Origin: Chimonanthus salicifolius | Lineage: Eukaryota > Streptophyta > Magnoliopsida > Laurales > Calycanthaceae | Assembly: GCA_013350335.1 (NCBI GenBank) | Contig: CM023534.1 | Location: forward strand, 14,850,302 to 14,914,301 | Direction of reading: 5' to 3' | DNA: 64,000 bases | Shown: piece by piece, positions 34,847 to 48,412 of the stretch | How positions within the stretch are numbered: the first letter of the stretch is position 1 | Layout of the letters: the number at the start of each line of letters is the position of its first letter | Notes under the pieces: model-generated | The model's database searches: none | The model's input: the letters and a program-made list of their open reading frames with translations, nothing else | What the model was told of the DNA's origin: nothing | Made by a program: the position numbers and the translations under genes

Positions 34847-35881
34847 CTCGGTATGTATGTAAACTGTGGATATGGTAGCTCCATCTGCATAAAAGCCTCA
34901 GAGTGGCTGAGCAGGGGTCTGAGGTGATGACCTTGATGGTAAGGGTGCACAAAGTAAGTCACGTTGGGTACACATAGTAAGTTGTACCGGGCACACATAG
35001 TAAGTTGTGCTGGATACGCATAGTAAGTCGCATCAAACACACCGAGTAAGACATGTTATTTTGTGATAGTTCAAGAGTGTAATTGGGGTACACATAGTAA
35101 GCGGTACCGGGCATGCACAATAAGCCGTGTTGGATGCTCATTGTAAGTCGTGTCATTTAGTGAGAGTATGCTTTGAGTTGATGGGATGAATTCTTAGAGA
35201 TAGCATACTGAGTAAAGCACCGCATCCCATACATGACATGTAGCATTATTGCAAATGATCCCCTAAAATGATATATGAATTGTTGCATTTAATCATGAAA
35301 TTTAATGCAGACACATGTATGTGGTGTGTGCGAGTTGCATTTGATACTCTCGCTGGCTTGTGTACTAACCACTTACAGTTTCAGGAAATCCTTTGGAGCC
35401 AAGGTCTGAGGGACCCCAAAGGCAAGAATAGGGACCCATGTTGAAGATCTATAACACACGTTTTGCATTTTGCTTACTTATGTATAACTTCATGTATTCA
35501 TGAGCTCATTGTGGCATGTGGTGTAATGCTTAAACCTTAGCATGGATGGTTGTATGTTAATGTGTAAATTCTTTAGAATTTATCTCGTATGGGCTGTATT
35601 TGAACTTATAGAATGTTTTCAAGCTTCATGGGACTCATTATGATAGGATATTTAGATTCTTGTGTTGAATGAATGGAAGATAAGAGTGGAAAATGAATGA
35701 TTATGGTGGGATTTATAGTCAAATACACAATTTTCAGAGGAAGACTCTACTGAAATTTCAGTAGGATCCTGAAGCCGGAGAAGGCTTGGGACCCACCGAT
35801 GCTCCAGACTATTGAACCCCTTTAACCTCCGTGTGAGAGTTTAAAAAAATGGTTACATGTCCCAATGGTTGAGGCGTGACA

Positions 35882-38800
35882 AATCTCTCCAAACAAATAA
35901 TGCGTTTGTATAGAATGATAACTCACACACTCGATGAATGTAAAATTGTGCATGCTCTAAGTGTGGCAGTTAGATTAGGGGAACATTGAAGATTAAAATC
36001 ACTCTTAAAATATGATAAAAATGTGAAAAGTGGTTTTAATTTTAAAAGAAAGTGGGAATTTTACTAGTGTGTTCTCTATAGAAACACTTGGCCCTAACAT
36101 AAACCCGTTCAGCATCCTTCTCAACTCCTTTACTCTCGCTCTCTCTTATCCCCTGCCTCTTTCCACATTGTCGTCACAGCCAAACCATGTGCCATCTCTT
36201 GCCTTTCTTGACCTCTTTCAACACTTCAAACTGATAGAACTAAGAAAATTATGTATTACTCAAAGTCTATTACATATTTATAGCGTTAGCAGACCATAGA
36301 GCTATTTTAATCAAATTCAAACTCTAAACCTAAACCAAACTTAGAAACCTAATTAAATATAAACTAATATGATAGATCCATTAGAAAGATCTAAGCATAA
36401 AATTGAATAAAATTTATTTTAATTGAATTAATGAAGTCATATTCTTTTTAAAAAAATAATGAAGTCATATTTTTTAACTTTCCTAAATTTTGATAATTTT
36501 AAATTATTTTTAAATGAAGATAAAAAATACCACATTAAAAACAATACTTATCTTGCCCTTTTTTTTTAATCAAAATATATTGATCATCTTTTCATTTTTT
36601 TTTTAAGTCCAAGGTATTCACACCTCTTAGAGCACCTTACTAAGTCATTGTGGTATGTGCAAACTTAAACTTCTCTATCTACACACTGGATAAAATTAAG
36701 GGAGTGCCGCTTATATATTGAGATTGGGACTTGAACTCAGAATCTCCCACTGTTTACTGAGGTTCCTAAGTCCTAACCATCAAGACAACCTTTACGGGTT
36801 AGTGTCTTTTCATTTCCTACACCAAATCAATGTTCCACACCTATCTTTGCAAAAGTATAAATATTATGATATCAAAAATTAATTTAAAGATTAAAATTTT
36901 GAAAATAAAAAATGACTTCACTAAAATGTGATTCTAGAGTCTCATATTAGTTATTAATTTAAACTTATATCCATTATATTTGGCCAAAGTAGGTCCACAG
37001 AGTTAATAACGTTGAGTTATTTGATTAGAGATATAAAAACTTGGGGAGTTAAAAATGATTTTATTGATCAAATCAAAATGATGCTTTTGGTACCTCAAAT
37101 TAAGTAATTTTTGAATCAAAATGTTTGCATCATGCAGACTTATTTTGATTCAATTGCTAAATTTGTTGAAAAGGTCTAAGAATGAATGAATGTGAAGCTC
37201 AAAAAATTAATTTAAACCATACTCATCAACTTTTTAATAACTTTAAACTATTTTAAAGTCCAAAAGCCATTAAGAATTGAGGAGTTCAAACATAACTTTA
37301 TTACTCAAATCAAGGTAATTTTTTTACAGCTTTATGTTCATTATTAAGGTTTTCTAATAGATCGATTATTTCGGGACAAACTTGGCCTTACATCATCATC
37401 ATTATTAAGTAGTCTCATTTATTTGGGGTCGGTTTTATTTGTTCACAAACTATACCATTAGTTACTCCGCAATCTAAAAATTGGCCTTACATAGAGTGTA
37501 TTAATTTAGAGATTAAAAATTTTAAAACCATTAAAATTTAGTGAGTTTAAAAAAGTCTATCAATTTAATCAAAGTGACTCTTTTGGAACATGAATACTTA
37601 TATTCACTTTCCACCAAACCCTACACATTGGGCTAAAGTAGATTGCACATGTAAATAGATTGCAAATGTAAACAGGTTTTTTTTTTAATTTCTAATTTTT
37701 TATCACCCTCTGTGAGGCCCTTTTTGAGCTTAATATAATGAATTTATTGAAAGTGTACAAAATATGAATCTTAGACTCTAGAGAATTACTTTGCTTGGAT
37801 TTATAAAACTATCCTCTTCAAGTCTCCAAATTTTAACAATTTTAATATACTTTAAAATTTAAAAAACTTAATTGTAAATAAGAAAAAAAAGAACTCACAA
37901 ACGTCTAAAACAGAAGATACATTTATTAGATAAATTAAATAAGATTTTCTGAATCAAAGCCCTTGTAGGATGCCAATGCTTTCTATCCATGAAGAACTTT
38001 ATGTCATCTCCCATCCAGGATAGGCCCATTAGTTGAGTGGTTTAGACTGGAATCATGTGGGGTGCTCTGTTATTAAAAAATGGGTCCAGACTATTAGGCT
38101 AAGGTGCAATCTGGCCCATTTGACAAAAGCATAAAGACCCAGGCCCTGAAAAATAGGGCTTGGCACAGATCAGATCCAGTTCAAACCTGCTCCACTGTAA
38201 ATTGGGCACATCTGACTAAAAACGTAAGAGCTCAGCCTGCAAAAGGAAACTGAAGTTTGCCACATAGCAGGCCCGGCCCATAACCATACCTATTATCACA
38301 TCCTGGTTCATCACTTGAGAGAGATGAGATTGATCAGATGGATGGTGAAGATCAACAACTTACTGGGATTTCTGATAAGGTAAAAGTGCAACTAAGCTTG
38401 TTTAAACTTTTGATTTTAGTGACACACTTGATACTAGGCTGAAATAAGTTTGCTACGTCCTCATTAGGCATAAAGTATTCATGGAGGGTCAGCTGGTTTC
38501 ACTGATACTGCGACATAATTAAGGAGAAGATGGTTCAGATGTGGGCCCAAGTAAGAATGGCAAAGCACAGAGATTTTAATTAGAGTTCAAACTTAGGCTG
38601 AGCCTAACCTGAACCAGCATGGAAAATCCTGGAAAAGTTTGGATTTCAGTTGAACTGGGTACATGTTGGGCTCATTTTTTGGGCCCATAACCTAGGTCCA
38701 AATTTGAATATGGGTCAGGCTGGGTCCGGTGAAAGGAAGCCGAGGTTCACTACCAAACGCCCCATTTAAGTCAAAATTTATAGAAATGATTGCTTGTGTA

Positions 38801-39203
38801 AAAAAGAAAAATATATGCTATATACAAGTTGTATAATACAACTCATGCTTAAAGAAATATGACAAACACCACATTTTGGGCCTAAAAAAGCTCAACTTTG
38901 GACAAGAGTGCATATGCATTTTGGGTTTGAGATCAGACTGGGGATTTACAAACAAAAATTGATCCATGGCTTGGGTTTGAAAGATATCGGCCCACTTCAG
39001 GGCCTGGACGAAGGCACAGGCCTGTTAACTACATTTCAGGCTTGGGCTCAGGTTGACCCAAAACCAGGCATACTCCACCCAAGTTGCAGCACTAGATGGA
39101 ATAGGATTTTTCAGTTGATGGAGTCACCTGTGGTGGGTGAAGAAGGTGAGGAGAACACCAACCTCAATGACCACGGTAAGGGAAGCTGCAGATGGTAATG
39201 AAG
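35882..39203. other. Intergenic, AT-rich, with one SINE
   Basis: No gene is recognised. 36590-36800 is a SINE (listed separately). 37000-37930 is AT-rich and featureless. 38020-38760 has many GGGCC/GGCCC blocks of the kind found in worn TIR elements, but no ends could be placed. Confidence 0.4.
36590..36800 (-). mobile_element. tRNA-derived SINE
   Basis: On the minus strand, box A (TTGATGGTTAGG, 36783-36772) and box B (GAGTTCAAGTCCC, 36738-36726) are followed by a 3' A-run (the T-run at about 36594-36605 on the plus strand). It is tRNA-like in its promoter only. Confidence 0.6.
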
Positions 39204-39540
<337 letters not shown>

Positions 39541-41594
39541 TCAGCCAAAGAAGATGATGGAGAGTTGCCTGGAATGAGCACTAAATACTTTTGGAGATGA
39601 CTCCAATCAAACTGTATATATAGATAGAATTATGAATTGGGTCTTGTCAAAGAAAGCTCCCACTTCTAGGGAAACTCGGGCTAGAGTGGTTTCGGTGAAA
39701 TTGAAAAATGATGAGTTCAATGAGCTATCTGTTAAGGGGTGGCAATCCTAATGTCATGGAAAATAATAACTAAACAGGGTCAACATGAAGTAGGAAGAAG
39801 CCTCCAACAATTCTTGGGGACTAGAAATTGAAGCAAGATTTTTTTTTTTTTTGAAGAATGAAGTTATGAGCACATATGCCGAACCTGCAGATTCTGATAG
39901 AGCATGGAATAGGAAGTTTAGAATGTGATGAAATTCATGAGGGCACAGGCCATTAATTACAGAAAAAATACGCCTGGCTAAACCGTACAACACCATGTTA
40001 GGTTCCCGACAAATACGTCAAAAGCTGCAGAGCTGATGGGAATATGGGAAATCAGACCCTTTAAGACTGTACCATGAAGTTGTTGAAGCTTTGTTTACAA
40101 TATGCTATGCCGTGTTATGATTGGAACATGGAAACCAGCTGCTGTAAGCTTTGGTGCACAGAGAGAAATGTAACACTGCTTCAACACTCTATTGGCGATT
40201 TATATCTGAAACAAGGGCTTACAAGAAAATATCTAGTCCAAGAATATCACTAAAACCAGAAAGAGATCTGTCATGCTTCCATATAGAAATAACAAAAGGA
40301 TGCTTTTCAAGTTCCAAGACAAGGCTAATATTCTCTGATATATGTTTAACAAGATCACCATATTGGTGGGAGTCCAAATGCCATAGGTGACTAAGTTGCA
40401 TGAGTACGGGTATGAGTACGGTGTCCGAAACAGATACAAGGTGTCAGACATGGTGACTCCAAAAAAATAGGAAATGGGGATCCGGCACCATATTTAAATA
40501 AACTATTATAATGGATTTAACAGTTGTAAAATTGTTATTTGGTGGAATGTAGAATCCTTACAATACTCTCATCCTTGTCTGCAACATAACATGACAAGTT
40601 TACACGCCTGGATTCATAGAATTCACTGATGTACTTTTATTATTGGCTGCAACAGGAGATCTTGAAGAGTTTTTCAGAGAGTTTGAGCAGAAAGTGAGTG
40701 GTTGCACCTAAGGATGAAGCGATAAAAGATGTCATCCTGAAGAATTCTATCATGCATCTTGGGATATTTTTCTAGTTTCTATCATTGGCTGCTGGTTAGG
40801 GGCGGTGATTTCTGACCCAACTCACCAACTCAACCCATAGAATGACCCAACTCAACAGGATGGATGATCAAATCATTCAAATGTATAGCATAAAGAAGCC
40901 ATGGTCAGAAAGATGATTGCTGCATTTCTTTCTAATCTGTAATTCGACACTAAAACATCAATATTTTTTTTTGAAGTGATTACAAATGATCGACAATCAA
41001 GAAATATATGTGAGATGAGAAGAGTCCTCTTCCACCCATTCAATGTAATGGCCATCATTCAGCGGAGATAGTGGATATTCCAATAATCAAGTCCATCTAA
41101 GATCCTAGACGTCCACTATTTGAATCTACTAAAGATGGTTATCATATTTCTCCATCATTCATTTACAAGCTAGATATTGATGAATGGGATCATACATTTA
41201 AAAGAAGTACAGGGTTTCTACCATCCAGAACAAGGGCATTATGTCATAAAGCTGAACCAAATGCACCTAAATGTGCAACGGCTCTACTTTTCATAGAAAA
41301 AGAAGATACCTAATTGGGAAATGGATGATACTGAAATTCAGAATGGAGGATATACAATTCATCTGTATGTTACATCAATATGCATTTATTCTAGACTGTA
41401 ATGGAATTTGCATGGGTCCAAGTCACATGAAGCAACTGTTGACTCATACTGGCCTGAGAAAATTGAAGGCTATGTGCAGCTCCGAAAATTCCTGACTTAA
41501 AATGCACAGATCATTGGCACAGAGTCGAAAATTGAGACAGTATAAGCTTCGGTATGGAGAAGTTTTCTAGAAGATGCTTGGCCGTGTGAACAAC

Positions 41595-44168
41595 TTATTC
41601 CAAGCTTTCAGTTGGCCAGAGTCGCTTCCACATTGCGATCTCCTCTTTGGTTTTCAGTTTCCGAACTCCTCCATAAAAACCATCCCCTTCATTTCCTTCC
41701 TCCCGATGATCCTTTCTGTTAATGGCCATTCTCCTCCACCGTGAGCCAGGTTTGTACTGGTTGAAATCTAGCATTATAGTATCTGCCAACATGGATTTAA
41801 CAAGGTTAAAACCTGATGCTTGGGATAACTAATTTAGATGGTGACAAAATGACAACCACATCTTTCGAGCAACAAAGCAATCAAGATTTATGTTTCTAGG
41901 AACCTGGGATTGATATGTGAAAAAAAAAAAAAAACTTGATGTTATGATGTTGTGCCGAAGTAGCACATATGCATACATGTGTGTTTTGGTCCTTTGTCCC
42001 TGTCTATGTATGTTAGACACATTCGTCGATGTTGGACATCGAAATGAGGAGTCCCAAATGGAAGCCCTAGAAACCTGACATTACACCACACTATGAACAT
42101 AAATGGGTCTTAGATAATCATCCAGCCAACCAAAATATTCAACAAACAAATTAAGATTTAGGATCCATTTCACCCTGAATATTGGGCACTTCTGCAGAAC
42201 AAGTGTAACCAATATAGATTAGAACATGGTCTGCATTTACATATATAAGAAATCCAAATTCAAATATGCAACTTTGCTTGGTGAATGCTACCGCAAACGT
42301 GCCTCTAGGAATGTGTAGGTAGTGCAGGAAAATGAGCAACTTTTTTGTTGCTCATCATCTCAAAGCATGAAACATAATTTTGCAATCTGATCCCTCTAGT
42401 TTTCCCTTTTAAAGTTTTAAAGACCCAAAGCTTTCAGAAAGTAGAACAGATAAGGTCAGATGAAATGTTCATGGGATTCTTCTCACCACTGTTCTGACAA
42501 CGGCAGAGATGCTCATTTCCATCACAGGACTCCAAGTGACCCACAACTCCATACCACCAGCCTGCAGTATGTGCTTAGGTTAAGGACACGCATAATTGAA
42601 GCTATCATAAAATTCAAAAAATACTAGAACTTAAGGAAAAGAAACAAAAATTTACTCAAAAGGACCTGAAAGCGTATCCTGGATCTGAATGTATCCAATT
42701 TTGCACTGTAAGCATGAAAGAATCTAAGAACTTCAGAAAACTAGAAGCTATGGACTTCAAGCACTCACCATAAGGAAACTCTTTGTTTCTTCTCCATTGA
42801 ATCTCAATATGATCGCCAGGGCGTAAATCATTCAAACAATCAGAGATATGAAGATCATGTGCAGGGGTGTCAATGGGTGGTGCTCTCAGTCTCTCCCACT
42901 GCACTCCTTCCTCTATCAATACTGTTCGACGCCCATGGGGTGGGTACCTGCAGTACAGAAAATCTGACAGCGGATTAGTGTATGTGTAAGCTTACTGTTT
43001 CATAAGGAAATATCACTTCACAACTTTTCAAAAAAAAGAAGGAAAAAGAAAAAGAAAAGAAGAAAAAGAACCTTCTTTTCCATTTACATATGTGTAAGCT
43101 TATTCTTTATTTGTTTGTATGAGCATCATAATATCAAATAATATGAAATTCTACAGAACAACAAGCCATGACCAGTCTTGTTGTTAGAAAAGATAGACCC
43201 ACAGATGAAGATACTAAAACACTTAGATGTGAAGAAAGGTATAGTACACATACCTTGCATGAAAGGTGTCGGTATGAGAATCATAACTAAGTTCAGCATC
43301 GTAACATGACAACATAAATCCAACATGACCATGCTGCAGAGAAACACAACATTCTTAGTGATTTGTTGGAAAAACAACAGGCAACACATAAAAATTAATA
43401 TTTCCATAGAATCAAATGCTGGCATAATTTTATTTTTGATTCACAAGTCTCAACTGGCAAAAGAAGCTGAGTGACCCAATCTCAATAGAAATCCCAATGT
43501 ATCTGAATGAACAGTACCTCACGGTTATAGACTTGAGCAGGGAACCAAAACTTGCCGCTCTCGAGGGAGAGATACAAAGACATGATCGAATTGAAAGGCG
43601 AAGAACTTCTCGGCTTGACGCCACCGTCAATCTTAGATCTGAACCATGAAACAGGCCACACACAAGACAGGGAGCCAAGCCAGCCCTTCGACTTGGCCCC
43701 ATCTACGACGCCTGAATTCTTCCTGGATGCAACAAACCACTGCCATTCTCTGTATGCGGGACGGCCTATCACCATCCCCCATTTCTCCTTCATACGCCTC
43801 TGCCACAGATGATCACTCCTACATCTATCCCTCAATGAGCTACAAACTCCGGCCATGCTGCACAGCTCAGCGGGTGAAAGCCTCCCTAAAATGCATTCTA
43901 ATGCCAATTCTGGCAAATCCAATATTGAAAACTCGTCCACCTCCTCCACATTCTCTACTTTTGATACACTCTTCTTCTTGAGAGACATTCTAAACACACT
44001 TCCAATTAGCCTACAATCTTTCAACCATTGCACAAACAGACCAGCTAGTTCTTGCCAGAATCGTACTGACAGCAATCTCACCTCATTTGCCCATGATGGG
44101 AGAGGGTGCAAAGACAGAGAGTTGGATAGGAGAAGGAAGGAGAGGCAAGATATGAGGAAGAAAAGCAT
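41595..44168 (-). CDS. F-box protein, At2g26850/At2g32560 type
   Basis: Five exons join in frame into 390 residues: 44168-43518, 43333-43254, 42947-42769, 42561-42487 and 41782-41595 (stop TAA). All introns are GT-AG. The protein starts with a hydrophobic anchor ([15 protein letters not shown]) and has an F-box at about residues 80-128 ([18 protein letters not shown], then [11 protein letters not shown]). The family-specific C-terminal half follows ([41 protein letters not shown], then MWKRLWP near the end). An F-box implies binding to SKP1 in an SCF ubiquitin ligase, with the C-terminal half as the likely substrate or regulatory part. The target is unknown. An in-frame ATG 36 bases upstream (44204) is possible, but the chosen start matches the family. 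The length is close to Arabidopsis relatives (about 370). It looks intact. Confidence 0.93.
43029..43072. repeat. Polypurine tract in F-box intron 2
   Basis: An A and G-only run on the plus strand reads as a long pyrimidine tract on the gene strand. It sits about 80-120 bases before the exon 3 acceptor at 42948. Confidence 0.7.
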
Positions 44169-44261
44169 CGGATAAGAGAGATTCTCAGAGGGGTCGATTT
44201 GCACTCAGCATAAAGAGCAAGGAAGATATCAATGACCCAGTTGTGGAAAAGCAGAGGCGAT

Positions 44262-44280
44262 CACAACCATATAAAAGGAG
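44262..44280 (-). promoter_or_regulatory. Candidate TATA box of the F-box gene
   Basis: On the minus strand CCTTTTATATGG lies about 100 bases upstream of the start codon at 44168. That position is reasonable for a TATA box with a leader of roughly 60-70 bases. It is the best match in the stretch, but no transcript data support it. Confidence 0.35.
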
Positions 44281-44281
44281 G

Positions 44282-45770
44282 CAAAATCCCAAATATAATA
44301 AAAAAAAAAAATTAAAACAGAGGATTCGCGGGAATATATAGGCTAGCGATGCCCATCAAGTATGACACTGGGTCTGGCCATATCTTATCAATAGCATCAA
44401 AACAAAGAGGGGTAACTGTAAATGCACCAAATATACATATATTTAAATAGCTAAAACAGTAACATTCAGTTTTTAATCAGTAATGTCAATCAAGTGAGAT
44501 GAAACAGACAAATGGGTTCTCTAACTTGAATTGTAAAGCTAGCCAAGGAGGGAGATTCCATATCTGTTGTGGGTTTCTGACAAATAGAAATCTAAAGGGA
44601 CTGGCAGAAATGGTTGTGGACTCAAAATCCCATATCTGCAAGAATCTGAGCTATGGGAGGAAGAAGAGGAAAAAAGACAAAAATTTCAAATGTGGTTTTG
44701 GAGAATGCAGGAGAACGCAGATCTGGGCATTTGAGAATGAGCTTGAATTCGGTGCAACAACCAACCAACCAACCACTGAAAAGGAAGACGAAGACCCACT
44801 TGGAAAGATTCAAGGCGATACAAAGTGATGGAAGATTGAAGATGACGAAGGACGAACATGAAGTGGGTCTTCCCTCAGTTCATCCACGTCTTCACCAATT
44901 CCTCTACCCCACCCTTCTCTCTTCTTCCTTTCTCTAGCTCAAAGACAAGAATCAAGTTCCCAAAATGAAATAGCAAGAATGGAATAATAATGATAAAGGA
45001 CAGGAGAAAAAGGGTGGAAAGAGAGAGTGGTGGACGGAGTTGCTGCCATTGGATGTGGCTTCTGACAGATTTGAATGGGTTTTGATTGGGGGCTTTGGAC
45101 GATGTGATCTAAACAATTAAAGGCCCCAACTTCCACCCATCTGCTCTGCTCTCCTCTGCTCGGCGAAAAACGTTCCACAATTATTCATGTCAACAAAAAA
45201 AACAAATCCAGATGGGCTTGGGGGGCAACGGTCAAGAAGCTCCCCGATGTATGGAGGTTTTGAATTTAATCTCGACCGTTATTTATGGGATTATTATTAT
45301 AAAGTTATTTACTGGGTGGATTGAAAAGTTTATATATATTCGTAGGATAACTCTGTTTTTAATATGGGAGGAAGATAATCATATCAAAAAAACAAAAAAA
45401 ATAAAAATAAGGAAGGTTCACCCCTTTGGATCAGATCCATGATGGGCTATGTGAGAAGTTGATGACTATTCTCTAATCAAATATATGGTGAGATGGATCA
45501 GTAAATTCTCATTGAGTATTATCAAATTTAAAAAATAAACTAATTGAATTAGGAGCATCACAAATTCACAATAATTTTGTCTCTAAATTTATTACAATAA
45601 ATTGATAATATTTTTATTTTATCTTTTTCACTTTAAATAAATGTAATAATAGCTAGTGATGATGGTGATGGATTATAAATAATATAGTTGAAACAATTAA
45701 GAAAAAATATGAATATAAATCTAAATCAAGATCAACAGTAAGATAAGATTTGAACATGGGTTCTCATAGG
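44282..45770. other. Intergenic, no gene recognised
   Basis: The plus-strand open frames at 44499-44937 have no recognisable protein motif and sit in purine-rich DNA. The rest is AT-rich with A-runs near 44301 and 45388-45410. Confidence 0.4.
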
Positions 45771-45900
45771 CAGAGGTAGAAATCTCAATATCGACTCAGA
45801 TATTGACTGATATTCGGATATCGGCAGATATATAAAAGATTTAAAAAAGCTGATATATATCAGCCGATATGATATATATCGACTGATATTTACAACCGTG
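45771..45900. mobile_element. Worn GATATCGG-family MITE
   Basis: It starts CAGAGGTAGAAATCTC and ends ACAACCGTG, with many GATAT and ATCGG motifs. The flanks CTCATAGG and CTCATCTA resemble an 8-base target duplication. Confidence 0.6.
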
Positions 45901-46534
45901 CTCATCTAAGTATATTGAGGCAGATGCAATTCCTACAAGAAAGGATCAAGTTGGATTTAGGTTCATATTAGAATCCAACATCTTAAAATTAGATTTAAAT
46001 GCAAATTTGATTCAAATTCAATTTAAATTTAATTTTTTACATTACTATTCATACAAACACTATGAGCAAAAAATTATATGTATCAATTATAAAAAGTCAA
46101 ATATAAATTGATTAATAGACACGTAGACATCCACGAGTATAGAATGGATCTAAGAAAGAGGTCCATAGGCAAGGGACCACTGTATAAATAGGTCTCACCC
46201 AATTTTTTAGAATGAAAAGGAAATGTCACGGTGGGCATAAATGTTTCTCATCCAATTTCCATTGAAAAGGATATGTCGACAGTATGGTGGATGAAAAATC
46301 CATCTGTTGAAAATTGTGGGTGAAGATGAATTGTCCACATGATTTCTGATGAGGCCCACCAAATCAATGGTGTAGATGCCGGTCCCAACTTATATGAGAT
46401 GAACATACACTGGACAGTACATGATGGATTTTGGCCTAATAATTTCTAATTTTTTGGCAAAAGTGTCTAAAGTATAAAACAACGAACGTTACCTGGTTGT
46501 ATGATACTATGATACATTGGGGTAAAAAGTTCGT

Positions 46535-46700
46535 TGATACTGGAGATTGAAATATTGGTATCGGTCGATATATCGGCTGTGAAATTTTCTCTCTCTTTAT
46601 TTTTTTTTTAAAATTAAAACCACCGATATCGGACTGATATCAGCGATATATATCGGATATTGCCCGATATCATCTGACCGATATTAAAACTCCCGATTGA
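46535..46700. mobile_element. GATATCGG-family MITE
   Basis: It has inverted GGTATCGGTCGATATATCGG and CCGATAT blocks separated by a T-rich centre. The ends are diverged (GGAGATTGAAATA and TTAAAACTCCCG). GTTGATAC and ATTGATAT outside may be a worn target duplication. Confidence 0.6.
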
Positions 46701-47199
46701 TATAGATGGTTGTTACGCCTGTATCAATAAATCGATACGTATTAGTTACAACTAGTCGATATGCATCTATTTGCACTCATCTGGACCCTGACTGCATTGC
46801 ACCGATGCATTGTGATCGATATGTATCGACCTTCATTGTTCTGGTATGTTACGGCCGATTATTAGACAACTTATCAGTCACATTTTTTACACGTCATACT
46901 ACAACAACTATAATTATAAAGCTTCACATTGGGATATTTCTAGTAGCATCCACAAAGGTGAACAATGTTCCATAATCTTATCCCATTTTGATTACTTTAG
47001 TAGTTGCAATCAATGTTATCATGAGTAATGAGCAAGTGAAGGGAGAAATTGTGTAATTATAGAAAGGCATCCTGTTAGGTCCATTGGAATAATGCGATTT
47101 GTGGGCTCAATTTATATGCCAAGGTCAAAAATGTATAGCCACATTGGATATATTTAACCATATCATCATAGCATTTCTCTATTGGATAATTACAGGGCT

Positions 47200-47363
47200 C
47201 AAGGGTCAAAAAAAGGGTCTCAACTGATATATCGACTAATAGTTTTCTCTCTCCTTAATTTATTTTTTTTACAAAAAACCGTTGATATTTGTCGATATTG
47301 TGATATCGGCCGATATGATGAGTCCGAGATATCAGCATAATCGTACCGATATTCGAACCCCTG
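47200..47363. mobile_element. hAT-type MITE, GATATCGG family
   Basis: The ends are CAAGGGTC...ACCCCTG, with the same AAAAAAAGGGT stretch as the copy at 30770. The flanks ACAGGGCT and GCAAGGCT agree at six of eight positions, as expected for an old hAT target duplication. The interior is 164 bases and non-coding. Confidence 0.78.
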
Positions 47364-47399
47364 GCAAGGCTAATGCTCTAAATCTTAATTTTTTTATTT

Positions 47400-48270
47400 T
47401 ATTTTAGAGCTTAGATCCACTCAATGTGAAGAACTGAAGATATTAGTATTTACTATTAGACTGCAATAACTTTTATTATATATTCACTTTTTTTTTTTAT
47501 TGAATGAGATACAAATGAAATATTAAATTCTATAAATAATGAAAGTTATGATTATTTTCCCTTCATAAGATCAATTGGCTTGAAATTAAATCTTGAGCTA
47601 AAATGTAGCGCACTTATACCTCATCAATCCTAAATTCAATCAAATGGTCACTTTTTAATGGACATAACAATTAACAAAGATTAGAAAAATAAAGAAACAA
47701 AATCAGGCGAGAGCCATCACTTTAATTTAATTAATCAATACTTTTAGGTTTTTAATTTTTATTATTTTAAATTATTTACAGCTCTAAATTTTGCATTATT
47801 TTATAACACATGTGCTATTAAAAAAATTATATCTAAATATGAGGCATATAAGAAAATAATTTTGATTGGACCAATCAAACTTTGCTTTTTAATCCCTCAA
47901 ATTTTGATCAGTTTAAGTTACTGTTAATCTTTAAAGTGAATGTTTTATTATTTTTAAAATATATAGATGTAAAAAATTGATTCAAAAGTTCTATATTTGA
48001 ATTCAAAACATCACTTCGTATTTAATTACTCATGTATATTTTCATTCCTAAACATCCATAGCCTCCAAAAATATGCAAATTCCAAAATTGATCATTTTGA
48101 CCAGAAAGATCTATGTTTGAATATGCGGCCCATAAAAAATATCCTTAATTAGATTAATAAAGTTACACAAATCCAACAAAATCTTCAATTAAAAAGGCTT
48201 ATACATGAATACAATTCAAAATCCCATCGTATGCAATTAGAGCATATTAGTTAATATTTTAAAATCAATA
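47400..48270. other. AT-rich intergenic DNA
   Basis: Very AT-rich sequence with no open frame or repeat that could be assigned. Confidence 0.4.
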
Positions 48271-48271
48271 T

Positions 48272-48412
48272 ATATTTTTTTAATTTACGTGTGAGAAGCC
48301 ATACGTAAAACTTCAAAAAGTGATACACCAGGTGAGGTGACGCCGTTCGAACTTTACATCTTCCCCTTTCTGAAATGGGAGATTACCAGTTGCTACACCC
48401 ATGTGGGCTTTT
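48272..48412 (-). mobile_element. tRNA-derived SINE, same family as 54368-54540
   Basis: On the minus strand a worn box A lies near 48397-48386 and a box B, AGTTCGAACG, near 48354-48343. A 3' A-rich end corresponds to the T-run near 48275-48281. The AATTTACGTGTG block next to the tail is shared with the 54368 copy. Confidence 0.55.

Larger units (their letters stand above)
29491..35881 (+). mobile_element. Old LTR, repeatedly invaded (bounds tentative)
   Basis: A TATTTAAAG box at 29856-29864 precedes a pyrimidine-rich leader, as in an LTR promoter. The right limit GAGGCGTGACA at 35871-35881 looks like an LTR end. A candidate left limit is TGACAC near 29491 or 29505. Subrepeats of an ACACATAGTAAGTTGTACC-like unit run from about 34940 to 35160. 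The sequence is interrupted by the MITE at 30770, the TRIM array at 31004 and the minus-strand LTR at 32337. No target duplication was recognised. No gene is present here. Confidence 0.4.

Noticed and set aside
41830..42340. Additional minus-strand frames between F-box exons 4 and 5
   Set aside because: Clean GT-AG borders and family alignment show that this is intron.
43552..44175. Plus-strand frames opposite the F-box gene
   Set aside because: They are antisense shadows of exon 1 of the F-box gene, which is clearly coding on the minus strand.
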